A stretch of DNA of 13,983 bases. Source: Calditrichia bacterium (GTDB lineage Bacteria; Calditrichota; Calditrichia; RBG-13-44-9). Location of the stretch: the NCBI GenBank assembly GCA_026991005.1, contig JALXCH010000463.1, positions 1-13,983 of the forward strand. The letters run 5' to 3'. Shown one piece after another: positions 1 through 7,189 of this stretch. A program made the translations under genes and the position numbers. The notes under the pieces are model-generated. The model did no database searches. It was given only the letters and a program-made list of their open reading frames with translations, and was not told the origin of the DNA. The stretch's first letter is position 1, and each line of letters begins with the position of its first letter.

Positions 1-1
1 T

Positions 2-1984
2 CAAACTCGTTCCCGGACTTACCTGAGCCGTGCTGCTGCCCACTACACTCAAATTCACCGTCCCATTGTTGGGACGCAAATTCCCGTACTGATCGTAGGC
101 CGTCACCGTGTAGTTCACCACCGTGCCAGCTCGTACCGTGTCGTTGCCCGTAAAACTCACCGTGTAGTAACTCACCGGCGCTACCCGTAACGGCAAAACA
201 ATCAGCGTGTCCAGACCCGCTACCGTACTGCTCACCCGAATGCTGTCCCGTATTCCCGATGCACTGCTGCTGGCCGTGTACTGAGCACTGGCTATCCCGC
301 TGGCATCGGTGGTGTCGCTCACCGAACTGCTCCCCGAAAATCCTCCGTTGCCATTCAATGCCGTGAAGGTGAGCACACTGTCCGCTATCCGATTCCCGTA
401 AACATCCTCAAACCCCACCTGCAACAACCGCTCCGTACCCACCGTGATGGAATCCTGACTGGAAAGAATGACGAAATGATGCGGTGATCCGTGCTGAAAA
501 ACCAGCGCCCCACTTTGCCCACTGATAGAGGAATCGCCTTTTTTCCGGGCAATAATATCAAAACTTTCCGCCACCGTATCTACCACTGCGATGGTTACCA
601 CTGTGTCTCCGTTAAAGCTTAAGCGGTTGCTTGGCGAGAAAACTGGCGCAGTGGGACTTCCGGTTGTGGAAAAAATAATACTGTCGCTGTTGGCAACCGG
701 ATTTCCGTAAGCATCCCGTGCCACCACTTTAAACTTGACCGTATCCCCCACAGTAACATTCAGCGAGGTTAACGGAATAAATTCGTAGTAATCGGTTTGA
801 AGTCCCTGAATCTGGACAGACCAACCCGCATTGGTAGCAGCCTGGTTAGCGGTTTGATCCAGTTGCGCATCATAAAAAGAAGGATAATTTGCCGTGCCAG
901 CTGCGGAATCCACGGTTTGCAGGAATGTTACCACCAAAGAATCCTTCACATCGAAGGGTGAAGTTTGCACAATAATAGAATCCGTTCCCGAATCATAATA
1001 CCAGGTGGCGTAACCAGGCTCTTCCGGCATCGTTGAAGATTGTTGAATCAGGGCGGTGTATTCGTTGATTTTAACACTGGTCACAATTGGAGTATAACCC
1101 GGCTGGGGATTTTTTATCGCCAGCCGATCCATCTTTCCCATATTGGTGGTGTCTCCGGCGGTATCAATTTGATTCAACCGATACACAAATTGCTGGAAAG
1201 GATGTCCCGCTGCGACCGTATCGGGAGAAATGGCGGCATAAGCCGGGTTCCCCAGGGACTTGGGATGGAATAATATAGCCATATGTGGTTGAACCGCATT
1301 TTCGGTGTTAAAACTGTACTGCAATCCTCGGGAACCACTTTTAATCCCGATAGTAGCCGAATTTCCGTTGGTACTATCCTCAGGATTTGTGGAAAGGTAG
1401 TTGTATTGAAATTTAATTAAATTCGTTCTTTCGTACAAAATTACTTCAAAAGTAATGTAGCTGGTGGTGGAATTGTTCGGTGGACGGGTTGCCGGATCTT
1501 GTTGAAAACGATCGAAATGAATAACCAATCGTCGATTCGGTGAAGAACCCACAACCTTATAATATGCATTATCAATACCATCAATATCCAGATCATCCCA
1601 GTACGGAGCAATAATGGTATTGGGCCCCACTCCATCTGGAATAGAATCGTTCTCCGGAAAAGAAGGTTCCGAATAGCTGGTGGGGTCTTCGAATGTAATA
1701 AATCCGTTGCTGGACACCCAGATAGTATCGTAAGTTACTCCATAGAAGGTAAAGGAGAAGGGTAAAGTAAGTTTCTTTACAGCATTGATGTTTCCGGAAT
1801 GGGAACTCGTGAACACCTGTGTCCCATCCATTGCATCAATCCACTGGTAAGTAACCGTGGGCGAAGGTGCTTTAGAATCGGTCCACATGTATCCATAATC
1901 GGAATCTGCTTGCTGATTTGCCCAGAGTGGAAAGGTCAGGAAAAGAGCAATCAAAACCAGCGAGAAATATTTTTTTCCCATCAT
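2..1984 (-). CDS. Large exported surface protein with tandem Ig-like repeats (N-terminal part, continues off the left edge)
   Basis: The reading frame is open from the ATG at 1984 to the window edge, giving 661 residues with no stop; the C-terminus is outside. Residues 1-22 form a signal peptide (MMGKKYFSLVLIALF, hydrophobic run, then FPLWA before NQQ). Residues about 40-240 resemble the NIDO-like module of bacterial surface proteins: LPFSFTFYG at 74-82, WVSSNGFITF at 89-98 and IIAPYWDDLDIDG at 124-136. After a linker come Ig-like (Big_1/invasin-like) repeats at about 396-497, 498-600 and 603 onward, each with a D-x-YGN motif (DAYGNP, DVYGNR, DQYGNL). I infer export across the inner membrane and a structural or adhesive role at the cell surface. 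A second ATG follows at 1981; GGCAGG upstream serves either. It starts 20 bases after the preceding small exported gene, so the two are probably co-transcribed. Codon use changes sharply in the last 150 codons (see findings). Whether it ends in a type IX sorting domain cannot be seen. Confidence 0.88.
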   Translation of the reverse strand, partial: MMGKKYFSLVLIALFLTFPLWANQQADSDYGYMWTDSKAPSPTVTYQWIDAMDGTQVFTSSHSGNINAVKKLTLPFSFTFYGVTYDTIWVSSNGFITFEDPTSYSEPSFPENDSIPDGVGPNTIIAPYWDDLDIDGIDNAYYKVVGSSPNRRLVIHFDRFQQDPATRPPNNSTTSYITFEVILYERTNLIKFQYNYLSTNPEDSTNGNSATIGIKSGSRGLQYSFNTENAVQPHMAILFHPKSLGNPAYAAISPDTVAAGHPFQQFVYRLNQIDTAGDTTNMGKMDRLAIKNPQPGYTPIVTSVKINEYTALIQQSSTMPEEPGYATWYYDSGTDSIIVQTSPFDVKDSLVVTFLQTVDSAAGTANYPSFYDAQLDQTANQAATNAGWSVQIQGLQTDYYEFIPLTSLNVTVGDTVKFKVVARDAYGNPVANSDSIIFSTTGSPTAPVFSPSNRLSFNGDTVVTIAVVDTVAESFDIIARKKGDSSISGQSGALVFQHGSPHHFVILSSQDSITVGTERLLQVGFEDVYGNRIADSVLTFTALNGNGGFSGSSSVSDTTDASGIASAQYTASSSASGIRDSIRVSSTVAGLDTLIVLPLRVAPVSYYTVSFTGNDTVRAGTVVNYTVTAYDQYGNLRPNNGTVNLSVVGSSTAQVSPGTSL

Positions 1985-2004
1985 TGCTTACCTGCCAATA
2001 TTAA

Positions 2005-2505
2005 TTAACGGTTGGGAATTGCGGGTAACGTGCCCGAGGCTAAAGGTTGCGAGGAAACTTTTAAACCATCCGGCCGGAACACAATCTTTTTTAAAAACAC
2101 TTTATTCGACTTGAACTTTTTCTTTAAGATATTAGCAATACAAACCAATTTGATTTTGTCCCCCCTTCGGATTATTCCTTTTTTAAAGAGCAGCATCAAC
2201 CCTTCCGGAACAATTTGCCAGGCCACAACCGAGTCTTTCTCCGGCACTGTAAGCAAATTTTGCATCCAGAATTTGTTTCCATTCACCGTAATAGATACGG
2301 GAACCACCATCAGCTCAACAGGAACCTGGAAGACGATTCCATTCTCCGGTGTAAAACTGAGCTGTGCTTCCAGAGTAAATTCCCAGTCTGTTTTGGCGTT
2401 CGATAACGGTTTCAACGAAATATTCAAATCGTTATTTTGTGCCAGTACATTCCCCATAAGCCATAGGATAACCACAAAAATATGGAAAAATCTTGCTAAT
2501 TTCAT
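2005..2505 (-). CDS. Small exported protein of unknown function
   Basis: This 166-residue protein starts at an ATG with AGAGGGG about 8 bases upstream. Residues 1-22 are a clear signal peptide: a Lys/Arg start, a hydrophobic core (FFHIFVVILWLMGNV) and an LAQ cleavage context. The mature part alternates short hydrophobic and polar stretches, suggesting a beta-sandwich, with a basic segment near residues 125-140 (ILKKKFKSNKVFLKK). It contains no cysteine cluster, enzyme motif or membrane segment after the signal, and I do not recognise the family. It lies directly upstream of the large Ig-repeat surface protein with a 20-base gap, so a role as accessory, partner or small surface subunit of that protein is a reasonable guess. 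A CRP-type operator lies 59 bases ahead of its start. The coding call rests on the signal peptide, ribosome binding site and operon position. Confidence 0.85.
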   Translation of the reverse strand: MKLARFFHIFVVILWLMGNVLAQNNDLNISLKPLSNAKTDWEFTLEAQLSFTPENGIVFQVPVELMVVPVSITVNGNKFWMQNLLTVPEKDSVVAWQIVPEGLMLLFKKGIIRRGDKIKLVCIANILKKKFKSNKVFLKKIVFRPDGLKVSSQPLASGTLPAIPNR

Positions 2506-2536
2506 GGATTTTACCCCTCTCTAATCAATACATGCC

Positions 2537-2579
2537 AAAATATTCGGGATTCGACTCTCAGGGTGTGACTACTATCACA
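2537..2579 (-). promoter_or_regulatory. CRP/FNR-family operator with class II promoter spacing
   Basis: Positions 2564-2579 read TGTGACTACTATCACA, a perfect TGTGA-N6-TCACA inverted repeat and the classic half-site pair of the CRP family. On the minus strand a -10-like TATTTT lies at 2537-2542. Its centre is 32 bases from the operator centre, the spacing expected when an activator sits at -41.5. No good -35 box is visible, as is usual for activator-dependent promoters. The operator is seen directly; its function, and which CRP-family member would bind it, are inferred. It would control the small exported protein and the surface protein downstream. Confidence 0.55.
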
Positions 2580-2603
2580 GGAAAAATAAATAATAATGTT
2601 TCC

Positions 2604-3755
2604 TTATTTAACAATAGCTTTAATTAAGGCCAGAAATTCTCGCCCATCGTTCTCCACCAGCCGTAAATTTTTTCGCGCTTTGGAAAAACGAGGATTAATT
2701 CGGGTAGCTTCCTTAAAATTATCCAACCCTTTTAAAAAGAAATCACGACAGAGCATCAGATGAATTAAAGCCAGATAATTCCATAAATCCGGATAATCTG
2801 GATTCTTATCCAGTGCTGCGGTTATTTTTTCCTCAAACTGTTGTACCGTATCGAAATCCAGGCGTTCTGGAATATAGCGCAACCATAGATAAAATTCATA
2901 CCCTAAATTTTCCGGCGGCGTTTTCTGAAAAAACTCTCGATTCCGAAAATCGTAAATCAAAGAACTAACTCTTTCTATATTCCGTTTTTCCAGAGCTTGT
3001 TTAATTTGAGCCAACAGGAAGCGATCTTTTTCATCGCCAATTTTTAATATTTTTTTCATAATGATATTAAAAAATTCCCAATTCTTTTTGATCTCCTGAA
3101 CTTTCCGTTGCATTTTCAGAAAATGAATGCGCTGCAGAATGGTCATGGCAAGGTTGTAGTAGGCTTCCTTGTATGTGGGATTCAATTTAACCGCTTCCCG
3201 CAAATGATTAAGCGCATTTACAAATAACTTCTGCTCCAGAGCAATCATTCCCAGCAGATTGTACAAATCGGGATACGGAACCCGCTGTTTCAGGAGCGGT
3301 TCCAGCGTCATCGCTCCCTGTTTAAATCGCTTTTGAAAATAATAACAGCGCGCCAGGGCAATGTAGGCACTATAATATTTTGTGTCGTAATCAATCGCTT
3401 TCAACAAATGCTCTTCGGCTTTATCGTACAGATGAAGTGCCAGAAAGATGGTTCCCAGGCGGTAATGGGAAATGGGATGATTTTCCTGAGAAATAATTTG
3501 CGAGAGTTCAAACAGGGTTTCCAATTCCGAAATTACGCTCTGGTGGAATTGATCCAGCAGTCGGCGTAACCGAAGTTCGGCGCCCCCTTCCCGGGTCAAG
3601 TCGCGCCGCTCGTATTTGTAGTAATCGGTGAAAAGCAACCGCCCGTGCTCAAAAATCTCCGATTTAATCGCCCCTTCCTCGATGGAGGTAGCCGTCTGAA
3701 TGTGAAATTCCCTACCCTTAATTTTTAACGATTCATTTAAACCAATATCCGCCAT
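2604..3755 (-). CDS. Cytoplasmic tetratricopeptide-repeat protein
   Basis: The protein has 383 residues, begins at an ATG with CAGGA upstream, and has no signal peptide or membrane segment. Residues 10-50 form a small N-terminal module (KIKGREFHIQT, then IFEHGRLLF) that I recall, loosely, ahead of TPR or signalling domains in other bacteria. Residues about 93-210 carry three consecutive TPR units: HYRLGTIFLALHLYDKAEEH at 97-116, AYIALARCYYFQKRF at 130-144, and LYNLLGMIALEQKLF then ALNHLREAVKLNP at 164-193. A helical, charged middle follows. Another TPR pair lies at 320-366 (DLWNYLALIHLML, NFKEATRINPRFSKA). TPRs mediate protein-protein binding, so this is probably a scaffold or partner-binding protein; the partner is unknown. 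It has its own promoter and is separated by 98 bases from the exported-protein gene, so it may be a separate transcription unit. Confidence 0.9.
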   Translation of the reverse strand: MADIGLNESLKIKGREFHIQTATSIEEGAIKSEIFEHGRLLFTDYYKYERRDLTREGGAELRLRRLLDQFHQSVISELETLFELSQIISQENHPISHYRLGTIFLALHLYDKAEEHLLKAIDYDTKYYSAYIALARCYYFQKRFKQGAMTLEPLLKQRVPYPDLYNLLGMIALEQKLFVNALNHLREAVKLNPTYKEAYYNLAMTILQRIHFLKMQRKVQEIKKNWEFFNIIMKKILKIGDEKDRFLLAQIKQALEKRNIERVSSLIYDFRNREFFQKTPPENLGYEFYLWLRYIPERLDFDTVQQFEEKITAALDKNPDYPDLWNYLALIHLMLCRDFFLKGLDNFKEATRINPRFSKARKNLRLVENDGREFLALIKAIVK

Positions 3756-3949
3756 AGGGTCCTGAGTTTTCTTGAAATATAATGAATTACACTCACCAAT
3801 TCAACTTGATACTCTCGGTACAGGGGGAAAATCGTTACTGCTGTTCTCGCTCCAGTTTTTTAGAAAAAATAAATCCAAATGAAATCACCTTATGTTAAAA
3901 AAAGAAAAGAGCCTTAATGTGAATAATTCCCCGCAACATATAAATCTTG
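3756..3949. other. Intergenic stretch without a recognisable gene
   Basis: This AT-rich spacer lies between the TPR gene and the restriction-related remnants. Apart from the promoter at 3776-3804 I see no ORF with family features, no strong hairpin and no repeat. The base composition is continuous with the decayed segment to its right, so it may be the eroded remainder of that locus. Confidence 0.5.
3776..3804 (-). promoter_or_regulatory. Probable sigma-70-type promoter of the TPR gene
   Basis: On the minus strand TTGAAT (3799-3804) and TATATT (3776-3781) are separated by exactly 17 bases. They match the -35 consensus at 4 of 6 and the -10 consensus at 5 of 6 positions. A start of transcription near 3769 would give a 14-base leader carrying CAGGA before the ATG at 3755. 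This is a motif match only. Confidence 0.5.
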
Positions 3950-4141
3950 TTACATTAAAAACAAATTTAAGCTAAATATGCACATTACAGATACCATTAA
4001 AGAGGTAAATAAAGTACCTTGAAATATCAAAATTAATCTTGCATTTACACAAAAGGCGGCACAATCTTTAATTATCTCAGTTTTCGGCATCCTCCCGATT
4101 TCGGTGTGTTTGAATTCTGTTTTTTTCTCGAATTTAGTCAT
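3950..4141 (-). pseudogene. Short remnant resembling the N-terminus of a type I restriction specificity subunit (HsdS)
   Basis: The frame of 63 codons begins with ATG 12 bases after the stop of the decayed regulator. Its first 20 residues (MTKFEKKTEFKHTEIGRMPK) resemble the usual opening of HsdS proteins, where F-K-x-TEIG-x-x-P precedes the first target-recognition domain. After about residue 22 the similarity stops, and the rest (CAAFCVNARLILIF onward) looks like random translation of AT-rich DNA. An intact HsdS is roughly 400 residues, so this would be a heavily truncated relic. AlbA_2-type regulators are often found between hsdM and hsdS, so the order seen here fits. It could also be a chance ORF; the identification rests on a very short motif plus context. 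Confidence 0.35.
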
Positions 4142-4153
4142 TACTGTTACTCT

Positions 4154-4572
4154 CTATCCCCTACCCCCTCCCTGTCGGGTTTTTGTCTGGTTAATGTCGT
4201 GTTTGTCGGGTTTTTGTCGGATTAAAATGTATTCAGTTTTCCTTCCTGTGATGCCTACACGTTGAAGAATTCCTAATTTACATAGATACTTTAAATCTCT
4301 TAAAGCAGTTCTATCTGTAGTCTCCGACACATTTTGATATTCTCTATTGGTTATTCTTCCTTTTTTTCTACATTAGGATGGATTTCAAATTTATCAGCAA
4401 TTTTTTTACTAATCTTTTCTAATTCTTCATTGGAGATGTTAATCCCCGTAATCCTACCATCATCTGTAACGTCAACAATTACTTTACCGCCCTTGGTATT
4501 TGCCATTCCACATACTGCTTTTAAAGCGGAATCTCCAAACTTTTCTTTAGACTCTGTGTTTTGTGCTTCCAT
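4154..4572 (-). pseudogene. Decayed AlbA_2-domain transcriptional regulator (internally deleted and frameshifted)
   Basis: Two pieces of one protein family lie in adjacent frames. From an ATG at 4572 (GAGG 9 bases upstream) to the TAA at 4351 runs an AlbA_2 domain start: LKAVCGMANTKGGKVIVDV then DGRITGINIS. This is the family pattern of a conserved ANT/GG followed by a DDG-x-I-x-G turn. In the other frame, from 4354 to the TAG at 4154, 66 codons encode a winged helix: ITNREYQNVSETTDRTALRD, LKYLCKLGILQRVG and GRKTEYIL, the typical C-terminus of these regulators. Intact members are about 400-550 residues; here only about 73 plus 66 remain. The middle is therefore missing and the frame changes at the A-run around 4355-4365. 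The tail carries a 15-base direct repeat. The protein cannot be made intact. The context suggests it once belonged to a type I restriction-modification locus. Confidence 0.75.
4173..4218. repeat. 15-base direct repeat in the regulator tail
   Basis: TGTCGGGTTTTTGTC occurs at 4173-4187 and again at 4204-4218. The copies are 31 bases apart, not a multiple of three, so they are read in different frames on the minus strand (as RQKPDK and QTKTRQ). This fits a slippage-prone Lys/Arg/Pro-rich tail that has suffered an indel. Confidence 0.7.
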
Positions 4573-4703
4573 GAGATTATACCTCAAACACCAGTACTTT
4601 GAAAGCTTTTATTAACTTTAGGGTTAATTCTTTTTCTCAGCAACTATTTAAACAGCAAATCACAACAAATTTAAATTAAAAATGCCCAAATTGTTTGTAG
4701 CGT
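4573..4703. other. AT-rich spacer between the TPR operon end and the decayed regulator
   Basis: The spacer holds the GAGG ribosome binding site of the decayed regulator (4582-4585) and otherwise only AT-rich sequence. I found no convincing rho-independent terminator after the TPR gene that ends at 4704. Confidence 0.5.
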
Positions 4704-5756
4704 TCAATTTTTCTCTAATTGTTTTAATATTTTCTGATGCAGTTCCAGAATGCGTTTTAATTTGCGGTGGGCGCGCTTGCGGATGTCGGAACGGAGCTTC
4801 AGGGCAAGGGCTTCTTCCGTCCAGGCAAGTGCTCGGTGAACGTGCCCCTGCTGTAGGTCAATTGCCGCCAACTGGGAAAGGCACTCCAGTTCGTTGTAAT
4901 GGTTATTCCCGGGCAAGGAGCGTACATCCTGTAACAGCTCCCGGTAAAGCGGGTAACTAATTCGGTAATCCCCGGCATGCTGCGCCACTTCCACCAGCGT
5001 CCATTTAAAAAAACGGCTGCGGGGAAACGCCTGCAAATTCTCCCGAGCTAGTTGTAAGGCGCGCGCGTAACTCTTTTCATTCATCAAAATCCAGCACAGT
5101 TGATCGCGCCCCACCCAATGGACAAACTTCCCTTTTTGAATCGCCGTCTCCACCATGCGAATACCCACTTCCCGCTCATCTTTAATAAAAGGAATCCAGT
5201 TGACTTTGGCACTTTTCCAGTATTTATAGCTTCCCACACCCAGATAGGCATCGTAAAGGGTGCTATCCAGGGCCAGAGCGGTTTCCAGCCGCGATACACC
5301 TCGCACAGCATCGCGATACGCCCCAAACCAATTCTCCCGTTTGGATTTCATGAAACTGCGGTAAATAAACGCACTGCCCTGGTAAAAATAAATCCAGGCA
5401 TCTGCCTGCCCAAGCTGCCGAAGCGAATCCGCACAGCGAATCGCCCGATTCATAAACCGATAGAACTCCTCCTCGCGGTCGTACTCCTCCCGATCCAGCA
5501 TATCGGCCTGTAACGTGGCGCCCACATAAAAATAACCCATTGGGTGATGCGGAAACTCTCGTGCCAGTTCCAGATAGAGGCTTTCGGCACGGGCAAACTG
5601 ATTATTCAGTGTGAACTCAATCCCTTGAATGATGCGATGCTTCAGGGGAGGTTCGGTGGGTTCCAGAGCAAAGACCTTGAGCAGCGGGACAAGGAGCAAA
5701 ATCCCCAGTACCCCCTCCCCTGCTATGGAAAACAGATGTATCGGGAATCGCCTCAT
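4704..5756 (-). CDS. Exported or membrane-anchored TPR-like helical repeat protein
   Basis: The protein has 350 residues. Residues 10-30 (IAGEGVLGILLLVPLLKVFALE) are a hydrophobic segment after a basic start, either an uncleaved anchor or a signal peptide, so the rest probably lies in the periplasm. The body is all helical with TPR-like units: IIQGIEFTLNNQFARAESLY at 42-61, followed by PMGYFYVGATL, then an aromatic-rich middle (DAWIYFYQGSAFIYRSFM, YDAYLGVGSYKYWKSAKVNW), then further repeats such as ALAWTEEALAL and a basic C-terminal coil (KLKRILELHQKILKQLEKN). No catalytic motif is visible. Its ATG overlaps the stop of the inactive M16 gene (ATGA at 5753-5756), so translation is probably coupled. 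It is the last gene of the M16 operon, which suggests a scaffold or substrate-presentation role for the peptidase pair. I do not recognise a named family. Confidence 0.88.
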   Translation of the reverse strand: MRRFPIHLFSIAGEGVLGILLLVPLLKVFALEPTEPPLKHRIIQGIEFTLNNQFARAESLYLELAREFPHHPMGYFYVGATLQADMLDREEYDREEEFYRFMNRAIRCADSLRQLGQADAWIYFYQGSAFIYRSFMKSKRENWFGAYRDAVRGVSRLETALALDSTLYDAYLGVGSYKYWKSAKVNWIPFIKDEREVGIRMVETAIQKGKFVHWVGRDQLCWILMNEKSYARALQLARENLQAFPRSRFFKWTLVEVAQHAGDYRISYPLYRELLQDVRSLPGNNHYNELECLSQLAAIDLQQGHVHRALAWTEEALALKLRSDIRKRAHRKLKRILELHQKILKQLEKN

Positions 5757-7147
5757 CTGCGTAGCATCTCGTCGTTAGCGTCAAACACTTCCACAGCACC
5801 TAATTTTTGCAATTCCGGAAGAAGCATATCGGCGTCGCCCACCACCACCGTGGCCATTTTTTCCGGAACGATATACCGCCGGGCAACTTCCTGGACATCC
5901 GTCACCGCAACCCGGTACAACCGTTCCAGATATTCATCCCAGTAATGTGGGGGAAGTCCATAGAGTACCCGCTGCAACGCCAGCGCCGCTACCGATGCCG
6001 GTGTTTCGTTTTGTAGAGGGAACACTCCGATAAGGTAGCGTCTGGCACTTTCCAGGTCGTCCCGGGAAACCGGCTCTTCGCGCATCCTGCGGAACTGCTT
6101 CTGGAATCCCTCTAACGCGGGTAACACTACATCGGGACGCACATCAGCCTGCGCCAGCCACACACCGGCGTCTTTATTGGTGCGCATCGTGCTGTAGGCT
6201 CCATAGGTGAACCCTTTCTCTTCCCGCAAATACATGAATAAGCGTCCGCTGCCGCCTCCGCCTAAAATCCGGTTCATAACCAGCATTCGTTCAAAATCCG
6301 GATGGTTGCGAGGGAAAAGTAAATTGCCCAGCAGTAGAGTGACCTGTTCCGAGCCCGGACGGTGCACCAGATGAATTACCGGAGCGGAAAGACCCCGGGG
6401 TGGGGGAAATTGCTTGCGGGCATTTTTCATTCCCTGCCAATTTCCGAAATACTTTTCGGCAAGTTCGAGCGCCTGCTTCTCGTTAACATCTCCGGCAAAA
6501 ATCAGGTGAGCCCCTTCGGGCTGGAAATATCGGTCATGGATTTCCAGCAAATCCTCCCGGGTAATTTGCTCCAGGGTATTTCTGGTTTTCTGCAGGGCAT
6601 AGGGATGGGGATGATAAAGCAGTTTATTCATCCGGCGATTGGCCAGAAAATTGGGCGACGTCTTTTCGTTTTCCAGATCGGCAATCATGCGCATCCGCTC
6701 TTTTTCCACCTCCTGATGGGGGAATTGGGGTGTCTGCACCACCTCTCTAAAAATCTCCAGCCCGGATTCCACACCTTCTGCTAAAAAATCCCCATATACA
6801 AAAAAGAAGTCCCGACTCACCGCTACATCCAATTCTCCGCCTGCGTTCTCAATGGTCTCGATAATTTCCAGATAGCGACGCCTGGCCGTGCCTTTGCGCA
6901 GGGTGTAAGCCAGAAGTTCCAGCAAACCCGCTTTCTCCTGCTGCTCGCATTTGGTACCGAAATCGAATCCCAGCCGAATCCAGACTTTGGGAATGCGATG
7001 GTCTTCAATCCAGTACACCGTTAACCCATTGTCCAGTGTACGCTGGTGGACTTGCGGGAAGGTGAAGCGAATCAAATGATCGTCGATAGGCGGTTGCTCG
7101 CTGTGATTTATTTTTTGAGATTTAGAAAGGAATTCTTGAGTACTCAT
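5753..7147 (-). CDS. M16-family protein, non-catalytic (regulatory) subunit
   Basis: The 464 residues match the two-lobed M16 (pitrilysin/processing-peptidase) fold: TLDNGLTVYWIEDHRIPKVW at 38-57, the second-lobe start near 255, and GGGGSGRLFMYLREEKGFTY at 296-315. The zinc motif is gone. Where active members read G-x-A-HxxEH, this protein reads GLLELLAYTLRKGT at 74-87, replacing His, Glu and His by Glu77, Ala80 and Tyr81. It keeps the C-terminal Arg308/Tyr315 pair that marks the non-catalytic partner in heterodimeric M16 enzymes. It should therefore form a substrate-holding chamber with the active M16 protein encoded 42 bases upstream. There is no signal peptide, so the pair is probably cytoplasmic unless exported in another way. 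A good ribosome binding site (AGGACAGG) supports the ATG at 7147. Its stop overlaps the next start. Confidence 0.93.
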   Translation of the reverse strand: MSTQEFLSKSQKINHSEQPPIDDHLIRFTFPQVHQRTLDNGLTVYWIEDHRIPKVWIRLGFDFGTKCEQQEKAGLLELLAYTLRKGTARRRYLEIIETIENAGGELDVAVSRDFFFVYGDFLAEGVESGLEIFREVVQTPQFPHQEVEKERMRMIADLENEKTSPNFLANRRMNKLLYHPHPYALQKTRNTLEQITREDLLEIHDRYFQPEGAHLIFAGDVNEKQALELAEKYFGNWQGMKNARKQFPPPRGLSAPVIHLVHRPGSEQVTLLLGNLLFPRNHPDFERMLVMNRILGGGGSGRLFMYLREEKGFTYGAYSTMRTNKDAGVWLAQADVRPDVVLPALEGFQKQFRRMREEPVSRDDLESARRYLIGVFPLQNETPASVAALALQRVLYGLPPHYWDEYLERLYRVAVTDVQEVARRYIVPEKMATVVVGDADMLLPELQKLGAVEVFDANDEMLRR

Positions 7148-7189
7148 AGAACCTGTCCTTTTTTCCTGTGATTTATCCGGAATTTTTAC

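Noticed and set aside
2012..2524. Plus-strand ORF of 170 codons opposite the small exported protein
   Set aside because: The minus-strand frame has a signal peptide, a ribosome binding site and operon spacing; the plus frame is its shadow.
2511..2538. TTGGCA and TAAAAT near the small exported gene as a sigma-70 promoter
   Set aside because: The spacing is 19 bases and the -10 would overlap the ribosome binding site next to the start codon.
4576..4581. Perfect TATAAT ahead of the decayed regulator
   Set aside because: It sits between the ribosome binding site and the ATG, so a transcript from it would start inside the gene; no good -35 is present at the right distance.
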